Positions 19,290 to 28,247 of a stretch of 64,000 nt of DNA are shown in pieces. Positions within the stretch are counted from its first letter, which is position 1; each line of letters starts with the position of its first letter. A model generated the notes under the pieces. The model was given only the letters and a program-made list of their open reading frames with translations, ran no database searches and was not told the origin of the DNA. Both the position numbers and the translations under genes were made by a program. Source of the DNA: Devosia riboflavina (GTDB lineage Bacteria > Pseudomonadota > Alphaproteobacteria > Rhizobiales > Devosiaceae); contig NZ_JQGC01000003.1 in the NCBI RefSeq assembly GCF_000743575.1, positions 124,001 through 188,000 on the forward strand, written 5' to 3'.

Positions 19290-19372
19290 GGTGTCATTCC
19301 CGCGAAAGCGGGAACCCCTGTTTGCGTTCGGTCATCCCAAACGGAGGTCCCCGCTTTCGCGGGGATGACACC
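19290..19372. repeat. Inverted repeat with CCCGCGAAAGCGGG core
   Basis: GGTGTCATTCCCGCGAAAGC at 19290 and its near-complement ending GGGGATGACACC at 19372 form the ends, each containing the self-complementary core. This type of palindrome is common as a dispersed REP element in proteobacterial genomes. It fills the gap between the SnoaL-like and MFS genes. Confidence 0.75.
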
Positions 19373-19399
19373 GCAGGGACAAGCCACGGAATTTCTTCC

Positions 19400-20587
19400 A
19401 TGTCCTTCCTCTCCCCCCAGCGCCTGACCATGCTGGTCTTCTTCCTCCAGCCGATCGCCTTCGGCTCCTGGCTGCCGCGCATTCCGGAAATCCAGGCCGG
19501 TCTCGGCCTCGGCCCCGCCGCCCTGGCGCTGGCGCTCCTCGGCATGCCCTGCGGCACGCTCATCACCCTGCCCTTTGCCGGCCCGCTGGTCGCCAAGATT
19601 GGCGCCCGTTCTGCCATCATCTGGGGCTTTGTCTTCTATTCCATCGCCGCGAGCCTCCCGGTCCTCGCGCCGCACCCGATCCTTCTCTTCATCGCCCTGA
19701 TGCTGGCCGGCTCCGCCATTTCCTTCGTCGAACTCGGCCTCAACGTACAAGCCGACCTCGTCGAGAAATCCAGCGGCAAGATGATCATGAACACCTCCCA
19801 TGGCTGCTGGTCGCTCGGCATCATGGCGGGCAGTCTCATCGGCTCCGGCTTTGCCGCGCTCGGCGTCATCCCCCAGATCGCCGTGCCGCTCATCGCGGCC
19901 CTCGTCCTACCCGTCGCCATCGCAACCGGCCTCGCCCTGCCAAAACTCAATGACGCCCCCGCCGAGGGCCAGACGCAGAAATCCGCCTGGTCTCTCCCGA
20001 GCCCAGCCCTGATCGGCATCTGCCTTTTCGTCTTCGGCATCACCATGACCGAAGGCGCCATGGCCGACTGGTCCGCCATCTTCCTCCGCGACGCCCTTTC
20101 TGCCGAAGGCGGCCTCGTCGGCCTCGGCTATTCCTTCTTCGCCTTCATGGTCGCTGCCGGCCGCTTTGGCGGCGACACCCTCAAGCACACCTTTGGCGCC
20201 GTCAACACCGCTAGGATCTGCGGCACCCTCGCCGTCCTCGGCGGTGTTTTGCTCTATTTTGCTCCAGGGGTCGAACTGGCGCTGGTGGGTTTTGGCATCA
20301 TCGGCGTCGGCGTTTCCGTCGGCTTCCCGCTCGCCGTCACCGCCGCTGCCGGCATAGGCGATCGCGCCGCCTCGGCCAATGTTGCCGTCCTCTCCTTCGT
20401 CGCGCTGACCGGCTTCCTCATCGGCCCGCCGCTGATCGGCTTCGTTGCCGAGCATTCCGGCATCCGCTTCGGCATTGCCTGCGTCGTGCCGTTCCTCTTG
20501 GTCAGCCTTTTCCTCACCGGACGCCTCATCCCGCGCCCGGTCAAAACCAATCACAATCCAGAATCCGAAGTTCCAGGAGTGCTCTGA
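19400..20587 (+). CDS. MFS transporter, YbjJ-like
   Basis: 395 residues with about twelve membrane helices. By eye it resembles E. coli YbjJ and relatives: GSWLPRIPEIQ near the N-terminus, FVELGLNVQADLVEK, MNTSHGCWSLG, EGAMADWSAIFLRD, LGFPLAVTAAAGIG-like segment and FLIGPPLIGFVAEH. Substrate unknown. The ATG at 19400 begins MSFLSPQRL; the in-frame extension reads through the repeat and is rejected. Its TGA overlaps the ATG of the M81 peptidase (TGATG), so it may import or export that enzyme's substrate or product. Confidence 0.85.
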   Translation: MSFLSPQRLTMLVFFLQPIAFGSWLPRIPEIQAGLGLGPAALALALLGMPCGTLITLPFAGPLVAKIGARSAIIWGFVFYSIAASLPVLAPHPILLFIALMLAGSAISFVELGLNVQADLVEKSSGKMIMNTSHGCWSLGIMAGSLIGSGFAALGVIPQIAVPLIAALVLPVAIATGLALPKLNDAPAEGQTQKSAWSLPSPALIGICLFVFGITMTEGAMADWSAIFLRDALSAEGGLVGLGYSFFAFMVAAGRFGGDTLKHTFGAVNTARICGTLAVLGGVLLYFAPGVELALVGFGIIGVGVSVGFPLAVTAAAGIGDRAASANVAVLSFVALTGFLIGPPLIGFVAEHSGIRFGIACVVPFLLVSLFLTGRLIPRPVKTNHNPESEVPGVL

Positions 20588-22020
20588 TGCGCATTGCCGT
20601 TGCTGGCCTGCATACCGAATGCAGCACCTATAATCCCGTCATCGCCCGCGAGGCCGATTTCCGCGTTCTGCGCGGCCCGAGCATGCTCAAGGACCAATAC
20701 TTTGATTTCCTGACGCATTTCCCGGCCGAATTCATCACCGTGCTCCACGCCCGCGCCATTGCCGGCGGCCCCGTTGAAAACGCGCTCTACAGCAAGTGGA
20801 AAGCCGAAATCCTCGACGGGATCAAAGCCGCCCTCCCGCTCGATGGCGTCTATCTCGCCATGCACGGCGCCATGTTTGTGGAAGGCATGTTCGACGCCGA
20901 AGGCGATTTCATCGCCTCCGTCCGCGAAGTCGTCGGCCCCGACGTTATCATCGCCGCCAGCTACGATCTCCATGGCAATGTCAGCCAGAAAATCATCGAC
21001 GGCCTCGACATCTTTTCCACCTACCGCACCGCGCCCCATATCGACGTGCCCGACACCATGCGCCGCGCCGTCACCATGCTGGTCCGCGCCCTCCGCACCG
21101 GCGTCAGGCCCAAAGTCGCCTGGGCCCCCGTCCCGGTCCTCCTGCCCGGCGAACGCACGTCTACGCAGGACGAACCTGCAAAGAGTTTCTACACTCAGCT
21201 CCACGAGGTCGAAGAACCGACCGGCATCTGGGATGCCTCCTTCCAGGTCGGCTATGTCTGGGCCGACGAACCCCGCTCCACCGCCTGCGCCGTCATCACC
21301 GGCACAGATAAAGCGGCGATGGAAAACGCCGCGACGAAGCTGGCCCAGGACTATTGGGACGTCCGCGAACAGTTCGTCTTCGGCATGGATGTCGGCTCCA
21401 TCGACGAATGCGTCGACCGCTCCATCGCCAGCACAACGGGCCCCGTGGTCCTCGCCGAATCCGGCGACAACCCCACCGGCGGCGGTGTCGGCGACCGTGC
21501 CGAAGTCTTGGCGGCCCTCATCGCCCGCAATGCGCAAGGCGTGATCTTCGCCGGCATTGCCGACAAGGCCGCCACCGAAGCCGCCTATGCCGCCGGCGTC
21601 GGCGCGACCATTCCGCTCCACATCGGCGCCAGCCTCGACCCATCCTCGACCCCGGTCGACACATCGGCAGAAGTGCTCTTCCTCCTCGAACACGACAATC
21701 CGCTCTTCCGGGAAGCCGTGGTCCGCATCGGCGGCATCGACCTGGTCCTCACCGTCCGCCGCCGCCCCTTTCATAACATTGTCGATTTCACCAAGCTCGG
21801 CCTCGATCCGCGCAGTGCAAAGATCGTTGCGGTGAAATCGGGCTATCTCTCCCCCGAACTCGGCCCCATCGCCAATCCCGGCATCATGGCCCTGTCGCCG
21901 GGCGTCGTGGACCAGTTCGTCGAACGCACCACCCGCAACCACACTCCGCGCCCAAGCTTTCCATTCGACCGCGATTTCGCGTTCGTGCCGCAGGTGAAGT
22001 GGTCGGCGCTGGCGAAGTAG
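20587..22020 (+). CDS. M81 family metallopeptidase (MlrC-type), second copy
   Basis: 477 residues. Same architecture as the protein at 7631: GLHTECSTYNP, YLAMHGAMFVEGMFDAEGDF, putative zinc ligands D127/H129 (SYDLHGN) and H151 (RTAPHIDVPDT), and a C-terminal domain starting SGDNPTGGGVGDRA. The two paralogues differ enough to suggest different substrates. It is TGATG-coupled to the MFS gene and followed, after a repeat, by a GlpR-like regulator and a hydratase-family enzyme. The substrate cannot be told from sequence; the coupling to a transporter argues for a small imported molecule rather than protein. Confidence 0.88.
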   Translation: MRIAVAGLHTECSTYNPVIAREADFRVLRGPSMLKDQYFDFLTHFPAEFITVLHARAIAGGPVENALYSKWKAEILDGIKAALPLDGVYLAMHGAMFVEGMFDAEGDFIASVREVVGPDVIIAASYDLHGNVSQKIIDGLDIFSTYRTAPHIDVPDTMRRAVTMLVRALRTGVRPKVAWAPVPVLLPGERTSTQDEPAKSFYTQLHEVEEPTGIWDASFQVGYVWADEPRSTACAVITGTDKAAMENAATKLAQDYWDVREQFVFGMDVGSIDECVDRSIASTTGPVVLAESGDNPTGGGVGDRAEVLAALIARNAQGVIFAGIADKAATEAAYAAGVGATIPLHIGASLDPSSTPVDTSAEVLFLLEHDNPLFREAVVRIGGIDLVLTVRRRPFHNIVDFTKLGLDPRSAKIVAVKSGYLSPELGPIANPGIMALSPGVVDQFVERTTRNHTPRPSFPFDRDFAFVPQVKWSALAK

Positions 22021-22025
22021 ATAGG

Positions 22026-22118
22026 AGACCTCATGGTGAGCCTGTCGAACCACGAGGTCGGGCACGCGGAGACGCGGGCGCCACGACCTCGCCCTTCGAC
22101 AGGCTCAGGGTGAGGTCT
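22026..22118. repeat. REP-like inverted repeat
   Basis: Arms AGACCTCATGGTGAGCCTGT (from 22026) and ACAGGCTCAGGGTGAGGTCT (to 22118) pair with a few mismatches, with an internal CGAGGTCG/CGACCTCG. A related element is at 23809-23926. Confidence 0.7.
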
Positions 22119-22210
22119 ACTGAAGACCGTAGGCAACGCCCCTCGCACCAAACCACCCTTCCCCCGCCCCCCACTTTCGTTTACTCAAAAACCGAAAGCG
22201 GCAGGCCCCC

Positions 22211-22978
22211 ATGAATCCCTTGATGCGACAGGCTCAGATCGTCGAACTCGCCCGCAAAAAGGGCGGGGTCACGGTGGAGCAGCTTGTCGAAGCCTTCGAC
22301 GTCACTCCCCAAACCATTCGCAAGGACCTCAATCTCCTCTGCGATCGCGGCGCCCTGAAACGCACCCATGGCGGGGCCATGCACCCCTCGGGCGTCGAAA
22401 ACGTCGAATATGAAGCCCGCCGCCAGATCGCCACCGACGAGAAGCAGGCCATCGGCCGCGCCGCCGCCGCCCTGATCCCCGACAATGCCTCGCTCTTCAT
22501 CAATATCGGCACGACGACCGAAGCCGTGAGCCAGGCGCTGGCCGAGCACCGCGGCCTCATGGTCATCACCAACAATATCAATGTCGCCAACCGCCTGCGC
22601 GTCGCGCCATCGATGGAAGTCGTCATCGCTGGCGGCGTGGTGCGCGCTTCCGATGGCGGCATCGTCGGCGAGGCGGCGGTCGATTTCATCCGCCAGTTCA
22701 AGGTCGATTTCGCCGTCATCGGCGTCTCGGCCATCGATGAAGACGGAGCCCTTCTCGATTTCGATTTTCGCGAGGTGAAGGTCGCACAAGCCATCATCGC
22801 CAATGCGCGCCATGTCATCCTCGTTTCGGATTCGAGCAAATTCGCCCGCACCGCCCCGGTGCGCATCGGCCACCTTTCGCAGGCCCATACGTTCATCACC
22901 GATCACTGCCCCTATGACTCGATCAGAAACCTCTGTGCCGAATCCGGCATCACCCTGATCGAAACGACAGTTTCCTAA
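22211..22978 (+). CDS. DeoR family transcriptional regulator, GlpR-like
   Basis: 255 residues. N-terminal winged HTH (GGVTVEQLVEAFDVTPQTIR, KDL) and a C-terminal DeoR sensor domain binding phosphosugars (FINIGTTTEAVSQAL, TNNINVAN, GGVVRASDGGIVGEAAVDFI, DSSKF). Spacing and motifs closely follow E. coli GlpR, the glycerol-3-phosphate repressor, including the IGTTTEAV and NVAN loops. No glp genes are in the window, so it could act in trans or control the hydratase-family gene 17 bases downstream. Confidence 0.88.
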   Translation: MNPLMRQAQIVELARKKGGVTVEQLVEAFDVTPQTIRKDLNLLCDRGALKRTHGGAMHPSGVENVEYEARRQIATDEKQAIGRAAAALIPDNASLFINIGTTTEAVSQALAEHRGLMVITNNINVANRLRVAPSMEVVIAGGVVRASDGGIVGEAAVDFIRQFKVDFAVIGVSAIDEDGALLDFDFREVKVAQAIIANARHVILVSDSSKFARTAPVRIGHLSQAHTFITDHCPYDSIRNLCAESGITLIETTVS

Positions 22979-22995
22979 CCGAACAGGACCCCAAA

Positions 22996-23739
22996 ATGAG
23001 TGCAAGCCAAGAGACCCTGGTAAAGGCCCTGATCGCCGCCCATGACGGCGGCCCGCTGGTGGGACCGGTCGACAACGCCGACGTGCCGGCAGATATCGCC
23101 GCCGTCTATGCCCTGCAGAACCGCATCATCGCCGGCATCGGCCCGGTCGGCGGCTGGAAAATCCTTGCCGGCGGCCAGGGCGAACCGCTCTGCTCCCCCA
23201 TTCCGGCCAATCGCTTCTTTGCCAATGGCGCGGTGCTCGACGCCAAGACCCACCGCCACTTCATCGCCGAAGTCGAAGTTGCCGTCCTCCTCGGCGCCGA
23301 TCTCTTCGGCAAGCCCAATCAGTTCGAAGTCGAAGCCGCCATCGCCTCGGTCAATCCGGTGCTCGAAATGGTCGCCAACCCCTTTGTCGACCGCGACGCC
23401 ACCCCGCGCAACTTGCAACTGGGCGATCTCCAGAGCAATGGCGCCGTCGTCGTCGGCCCGGCCCTTGCCAGTGAGGTTCGCGGGGCGCTGCCCACCCTCC
23501 CCGTCTCGCTGAGCTATGACGGCAAGACCGTGAAGGAGGTTTCGACCGGCGCCTCCTGGGCCGACATCGTCGTCGCCCTCGTCTGGCTCGCGCCGCACGC
23601 CGAAGCCCGCGGTTTTCCGCTCAAGGCCGGCCAGACCATCATCACGGGGGCCCGCATCGCGATCCCGCTGGGCACTGCTGACCTCGTCGAAGGCAAGCTC
23701 GGCGACTGGGGCAAGGTTTCGGCACGCTGCACGTATTGA
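22996..23739 (+). CDS. 2-keto-4-pentenoate hydratase / fumarylacetoacetate hydrolase family protein
   Basis: 247 residues, the size of MhpD/HpaH-type hydratases, which add water to 2-hydroxypenta-2,4-dienoates using a divalent metal. Features: N-terminal helical part (DVPADIAAVYALQNRIIAGI), GGWKILAG, metal-site acidic residues in HFIAEVEVAVLL, ATPRNLQLGD and the closing GQTIITGARIAIPLG. A related oxaloacetate/2-keto acid decarboxylase activity is possible. AGGA precedes the ATG. It directly follows the GlpR-like regulator and may be co-transcribed. Confidence 0.8.
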   Translation: MSASQETLVKALIAAHDGGPLVGPVDNADVPADIAAVYALQNRIIAGIGPVGGWKILAGGQGEPLCSPIPANRFFANGAVLDAKTHRHFIAEVEVAVLLGADLFGKPNQFEVEAAIASVNPVLEMVANPFVDRDATPRNLQLGDLQSNGAVVVGPALASEVRGALPTLPVSLSYDGKTVKEVSTGASWADIVVALVWLAPHAEARGFPLKAGQTIITGARIAIPLGTADLVEGKLGDWGKVSARCTY

Positions 23740-23808
23740 GGCGGTCCCCGTCGATCGGAAGCTGTGGAGCCCCAGCCGTCCTCATCTGAGCGGCGATGCC
23801 CCAGTAGC

Positions 23809-23926
23809 CCTCATGGTGAGGTGCTTTGCGCAGCAAAGCCTCGAACCACGGGGGCGTGGCATTGAGGCATCGGGGCACGACCTCGTCCTTCGAGGCTACG
23901 CTTTCGCTCCGCACCTCAGGATGAGG
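23809..23926. repeat. REP-like inverted repeat
   Basis: Arms CCTCATGGTGAGGTGC (23809-23824) and GCACCTCAGGATGAGG (23911-23926), with inner CGAGGCT/AGCCTCG complementarity. Same style as the element at 22026-22118. Confidence 0.7.
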
Positions 23927-23950
23927 TCTACTTAGGTTGCTCTCAAAGAA

Positions 23951-23973
23951 AAGGCCCGCTTCGGCGGGCCTTT
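23951..23973. terminator. Rho-independent terminator at the end of the che operon
   Basis: Stem GGCCCGC (23953-23959), loop TTCG, stem GCGGGCC (23964-23970). On the minus strand it is followed by TTTTCTTT, just after the stop of the last chemosensory gene. It is convergent with the hydratase gene and could serve both strands. Confidence 0.85.
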
Positions 23974-23980
23974 GCCATTT

Positions 23981-25711
23981 TCAAAACATCAGCGCTTCAA
24001 GATCCATGTCATCGGCCGCCTCTTCAACCGGCGCCGAAACGGCACCACCGAAGAGCCGGCTATGGATCTGCCGCTCCGCCTCCATCGTATAGGTTTTTCG
24101 CAGGCGTTCGAGCACCGGCACGAGCTCCGCCGCCATCTCCCCGGGCATGGCATCGGAGGAAAGACCTGCGATCTGCATCGCAATATCATCCATGCTTTCA
24201 GCCAGGCGCGATTGCCCGTCGATGCCCCTTGCCGCCGCCTGCAGCAGCCCGATAACCTTCGGACCATCGGCATTGAGGCTTTCCATCGCGGCCGAAAGAC
24301 CTTCGTCGAGACGCGTGAGTAGCGTCATGGCGTGATTGGCCTGCTGTTCGAGCCGCCCGATCTGGCCGGCATTGTCACCGCCCGCCGCGGCGCCAAAGGC
24401 ACCGGCCAGCGCCGAAGCCTCGTCGAGCTGGGCCATGGCCGCTTCCGCCGCCACCACGGTTTCCGTCGTCAATTCGCGAAGCTGCGAAGCGATCACCGTC
24501 AACGAGGCGCCGCGCGGCCCCAATTGGGCGCAACGCACCGCGGCATTGAGCGAGACAAGCCGCATATTGGCTTCAATATCCTGCACGGCCGCGACATGGC
24601 CGAGAAGGATCGAGACGGTCTGCTGCACGGCTGCCGCCACGGCCTCAAGCTTGCTGCGCTCCATCTCGCAATCGCGCAGGATTTCCGTCGCCACGCGCAG
24701 TTGCGCGCTCAGCACCGTCAAGGCCGAGGCTTCATTGTCGCCGTCGCCATAGAGATTGCGGCTGCGTGCCATGATGGTGCCGGCATCGCTCGCCAGTGCC
24801 TGCAATGCCTGCTCGGCCTCGCCCACTTCGCCGGCAAAGTCGGCGGCCGTGGCGCGCAACAGTTCCTGTTCGAGGAGGCTCAACGCCGTCAGCGCCTCGG
24901 CGCCGACCGCTTCATCAAACGTTGCTCCATCGACCGGCTTGCCCGCCAAAATATCGGCAAGGCAATCGAGCCCGGCTTCCACATGTTCGAGCCGCTGGCG
25001 GGTGGAATCGCCGACCTGCAAGGCCATGACCGCACTACCGATCCGCCCGACGATCTGGCGCGACACGCGACCCGTTTCGGCCGAGCTTTCCACCGCCGAT
25101 TGACGCTGGTGATCGAGCGCTTCCAGCGTCTCGTCGAGATTATGGGCCAGTTCGGTCAGCGTATGAGCATGGGCGGCGTCGAACCGGTCGCGCTGGTTGG
25201 CGGCCTGCGCCACCTCGGTCACCAATTGCCGATAGACCTGGCTGAACTCGTGAATGGTCGAGCGCGCCGAATCCGAAAGCGTCGAGATATCGGTGGTAAA
25301 GACTTCAAAGTCTTCGTTGTCGCCAACGATACCGGCCGCCGTCACGCGCGCATTGATCGAGACGATGCCGATCATTTTCACCGTGCGCCGCAGTTCCCCG
25401 ATCGGGCTATTGGCCGCCGAAACCACTTCGACAAGGCGCGTGAGATCGGCCTTTTCCTTGGCAAAATCTTCGGTGAGCTGCAGCGCCGTGCGCGCCACGG
25501 CACGCAACTGGCTACTGGCTTCGATAACCTCCTCGCCCTGCAAGGCCGCCGGCAGCGCTTCGAACTGGCGCGTCAGCTTGTTGAGCATGGCGGCGCCTTC
25601 GGAAAGGCGCGAGCCGACGGAAACGAAGGCCTCTTCGATCTCCTGGCGCGGCTTGGCGAGCGCCGCGGAAAGAGCAGAAATATCCCTGGCTTGGGGCTTG
25701 TTATTGGTCAT
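23981..25711 (-). CDS. Soluble chemotaxis-associated coiled-coil protein with two degenerate receptor-tip segments
   Basis: 576 residues, mostly amphipathic Ala/Glu/Leu-rich helix, without membrane segment or signal peptide. Two stretches resemble the hairpin tip of chemoreceptor signalling domains in altered form: about 112-150 ([20 protein letters not shown]) and about 373-416 ([20 protein letters not shown]), the second followed by [13 protein letters not shown] where receptors have [12 protein letters not shown]. The canonical [17 protein letters not shown] sequence is not preserved, so CheA/CheW contact is doubtful. The C-terminus is acidic (MDLEALMF). It is ATGA-coupled to cheB and last in the operon, where other systems encode cheD or cheZ. 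Function unknown; a cytoplasmic regulator or array scaffold is inference. Confidence 0.8.
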   Translation of the reverse strand: MTNNKPQARDISALSAALAKPRQEIEEAFVSVGSRLSEGAAMLNKLTRQFEALPAALQGEEVIEASSQLRAVARTALQLTEDFAKEKADLTRLVEVVSAANSPIGELRRTVKMIGIVSINARVTAAGIVGDNEDFEVFTTDISTLSDSARSTIHEFSQVYRQLVTEVAQAANQRDRFDAAHAHTLTELAHNLDETLEALDHQRQSAVESSAETGRVSRQIVGRIGSAVMALQVGDSTRQRLEHVEAGLDCLADILAGKPVDGATFDEAVGAEALTALSLLEQELLRATAADFAGEVGEAEQALQALASDAGTIMARSRNLYGDGDNEASALTVLSAQLRVATEILRDCEMERSKLEAVAAAVQQTVSILLGHVAAVQDIEANMRLVSLNAAVRCAQLGPRGASLTVIASQLRELTTETVVAAEAAMAQLDEASALAGAFGAAAGGDNAGQIGRLEQQANHAMTLLTRLDEGLSAAMESLNADGPKVIGLLQAAARGIDGQSRLAESMDDIAMQIAGLSSDAMPGEMAAELVPVLERLRKTYTMEAERQIHSRLFGGAVSAPVEEAADDMDLEALMF

Positions 25712-26826
25712 GCCATGCCTCCGGCTGGTTTTGCGGCGTTGCGGCCGAAATTGACAATTTCGGTCGCCATGCGCGAGAGCGGCAGCACGCGGCCGGCCGC
25801 GCCGCGCTGAATGGCTTCCTTGGGCATGCCGAAGACGACGCTGCTTTCCTCGTCCTGGGCAACGGTCGGGCTGCCCATCTGGCGCATTTCGAGAAGGCCC
25901 CGCGCGCCATCGTCACCCATGCCTGTAAGAAGCATGCCGAGCGCATTGCGCCCCGCCGCCTGCGCGGTCGAGCGGAACAGCACGTCGACGGACGGGCGAT
26001 GGCGCGACACATGCGGGCCTTCGACGATCTTTACCGTATAGCGCGAACCATTGCGCACGAGCTGCATATGCACATTGCCCGGCGCGATCAGCGCGCGGCC
26101 GGCGATGACGAGGTCGCCATCTTCGGCTTCCTTGACCTCGATGGCGCAGGTCGAGTCGAGCCGGCGCGCAAAGGCCCCGGTGAATTTTTCCGGCATGTGC
26201 TGGACGATGAGAATGGCCGGACTGCTTGCCGGCAATTCCTCCAGCACCTCACGCAGGGCCTCGGTGCCGCCAGTCGAAGCCCCGATCGCAACGATCGGTT
26301 CGGTCACCGGCATGCGGGCAATCAGGCTATCGCGGCGCGTGTCGGAAATGGGCGGAATGACGGCGTCGGCCGTGAGCTTGGCTTCGACCTTGAGTTCCGG
26401 GGCGGCCTTTTTGAGACCCTTCAATTTCGCATGGGCGGCCGCCTTGGCGGCGTCGCAAATGCGCATGCGCGATTCTTGCAGGAATTGGGCCGTATCGACG
26501 CGCGGCTTGGTCACGACATCGACGGCGCCGGCTTCCATGCATTGCATCAGCGTGTCCGAACCGGCCTGCGCCAGGCCCGAACAGATGACGACCGGAATGG
26601 GGCGCTGCGACATGATCTTCTTGAGGAAGGTCAGGCCATCCATGCGCGGCATCTCGACATCGAGAAAAATCACGTCGGGCACTTCGTGCCGGATTTTTTC
26701 GACCGCCACATAGGGATCGGCCGCCGTCGCCATGACCTCGAGGTCTGGGTCGGCGGAGATGATCTCGCTCAGCGTGGTCCGGACCGAAGCGCTGTCGTCG
26801 ACGATCAGCACGCGGATCTTACTCAT
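25708..26826 (-). CDS. cheB: Chemotaxis protein-glutamate methylesterase CheB
   Basis: 372 residues. Receiver domain (1-125) with D10/D11 and phospho-acceptor D56 ([11 protein letters not shown]), a linker of about 45 residues, then the methylesterase/deamidase domain with catalytic triad S184 (GASTGGTEA), H210 (VQHMPEKF) and D306 ([10 protein letters not shown]). It removes methyl groups from the chemoreceptors when phosphorylated by CheA. It lies 13 bases after cheR and overlaps the following 576-residue gene by ATGA. The in-window receptors lack a classical NWETF tether (see findings). Confidence 0.95.
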   Translation of the reverse strand: MSKIRVLIVDDSASVRTTLSEIISADPDLEVMATAADPYVAVEKIRHEVPDVIFLDVEMPRMDGLTFLKKIMSQRPIPVVICSGLAQAGSDTLMQCMEAGAVDVVTKPRVDTAQFLQESRMRICDAAKAAAHAKLKGLKKAAPELKVEAKLTADAVIPPISDTRRDSLIARMPVTEPIVAIGASTGGTEALREVLEELPASSPAILIVQHMPEKFTGAFARRLDSTCAIEVKEAEDGDLVIAGRALIAPGNVHMQLVRNGSRYTVKIVEGPHVSRHRPSVDVLFRSTAQAAGRNALGMLLTGMGDDGARGLLEMRQMGSPTVAQDEESSVVFGMPKEAIQRGAAGRVLPLSRMATEIVNFGRNAAKPAGGMA

Positions 26827-26839
26827 GACTATTCAGCTC

Positions 26840-27718
26840 TCACACGCGCTGGAAGACGGCAGGCGCAACCTGCCGGACGGGGATCGATGTACCGATCATG
26901 GACTCGGAATGACCAAGAAGTAGATAACCGCCGGGCCGAAGGTGGCCGACGAGACGATTGATCACCTTGGCCTGGTCGGCCTTGTCGAAATAGATCAGCA
27001 CATTGCGCAGGAGGACGATGTCGACATCCTTATCGAAGGGATATTTCTCATCCATCAGGTTGAGCCGGTGGAATTGCACGAGGCGCCGCAATTCCGGCAC
27101 GATGCGCACATCGGGACGAATGCCGGCCTTGCGCGACCACATCAGATATTGCGCCTGCATGCTCTGCGGCACGGGCACGATCTGCTCGGCCGGATAAACG
27201 GCGCGGCGGCCGTGGTCGAGCACGTCGGTCGAAATATCGGTGCCGAGGATCGAGAAGCGGAAATTCTTCTGCGCCTTGGCCATGTCGGCCAGCACCATGG
27301 CGCAAGTAAAGGCCTCTGCCCCGGTCGAAGAGGCCGCGCTCCAGATTTTGAGCACCGGATTGCGCTCGCCGTTCCGGGCCGCCAGCAGTTCGGGCACCAT
27401 CTTGTCACGCATCAGCTCGAAATGCTCGGGCTCGCGGAAAAAGTCGGTCTTGTTGGTCGTCACCACATTGATGAGATAAGGCAGCTCGGCCCTGAGCCCA
27501 TCCTGGCGGAAAATATAGTTGCAATAGCCATCGAAGGTCGCGATCTGCAGCGCACGCAGGCGGCGGCGCAAGCGGCCTTCCACCATCAGGCGCTTGGCGG
27601 GCGGCAGGCGAATACCGGCCTCGGACCCGATCAGGGTCGCGATCTTGGCGAAATCGGCATGGCTCAGATGGTCTTCGCCATCGGCTTCGAGAATTGGGGC
27701 ACGCGATACAAGAGCCAC
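26840..27718 (-). CDS. cheR: Chemotaxis protein methyltransferase CheR
   Basis: 292 residues. It transfers methyl groups from S-adenosylmethionine to receptor glutamates. N-terminal helical domain (FAKIATLIGSEAGIRLPPAK) and C-terminal SAM domain with [25 protein letters not shown] and VLLRNVLIYFD. The start is GTG at 27718 with GGAG eight bases upstream. It sits between cheW and cheB. Confidence 0.94.
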   Translation of the reverse strand: MALVSRAPILEADGEDHLSHADFAKIATLIGSEAGIRLPPAKRLMVEGRLRRRLRALQIATFDGYCNYIFRQDGLRAELPYLINVVTTNKTDFFREPEHFELMRDKMVPELLAARNGERNPVLKIWSAASSTGAEAFTCAMVLADMAKAQKNFRFSILGTDISTDVLDHGRRAVYPAEQIVPVPQSMQAQYLMWSRKAGIRPDVRIVPELRRLVQFHRLNLMDEKYPFDKDVDIVLLRNVLIYFDKADQAKVINRLVGHLRPGGYLLLGHSESMIGTSIPVRQVAPAVFQRV

Positions 27719-27773
27719 TCTGGTCTCCAGGGGGAGAGGAGCCCGCGCCAGGAACGGCGCGGGTCGGAAATGA

Positions 27774-28235
27774 TCAGGCGGCCGAGAGGGCTGCCGCCCC
27801 CTCGCCCAGAAGCTTGTCGAGATCGAGCACGGTCACGAAGGCGCCGTTGCGCCGCCCGATGCCCTCGATGCAGTGGTCCTGCCAGCGCGCATTGAAGTTC
27901 GGCGGCGGATCGAGCTCTTCGCTATCGAGCACCGTCACCTCGAAGACGCGATCGGCCCGAAGGCCAAGGGTCACCGGACCCGCGGCGCTATTGACCGAGA
28001 GCACGACGATGCGCGTCGTCTCGGTGTCTTGCGCCGGCTCCATGCCGAGCGTCAGCCGTAGGTCGAGCACGGGCACGCCCTGCCCGCGCACATCGATAAT
28101 GCCGAGAAAGTTGTCCGGGGCCCGCGGCAGGCGCGAAATGACGCGCATGTCGAGGATCTCCTGGACCTTGGTCACCGGGGCGGCGAAGAGTTCCTCCGCC
28201 ACGCCCAGGGTCACATATTGGTTGTGGTCTGCCAT
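27774..28235 (-). CDS. cheW: Chemotaxis coupling protein CheW
   Basis: 153 residues, one CheW domain (SH3-like): N-terminal YVTLGVAEELFAAPVTKVQEIL, core FLGIIDVRGQGVPVLDLRLTLG, and RIVVLSV. It links receptors to CheA. It is one of two cheW genes in the operon (the other at 34676-35173); the two differ clearly in sequence, so they may prefer different receptors or arrays. Confidence 0.93.
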   Translation of the reverse strand: MADHNQYVTLGVAEELFAAPVTKVQEILDMRVISRLPRAPDNFLGIIDVRGQGVPVLDLRLTLGMEPAQDTETTRIVVLSVNSAAGPVTLGLRADRVFEVTVLDSEELDPPPNFNARWQDHCIEGIGRRNGAFVTVLDLDKLLGEGAAALSAA

Positions 28236-28247
28236 GGTATCCTCTTG

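Noticed and set aside
20551..22065. 504-codon minus-strand frame opposite the second M81 gene
   Set aside because: Same type of antisense shadow in GC-rich DNA; the plus-strand frame has clear M81 motifs.
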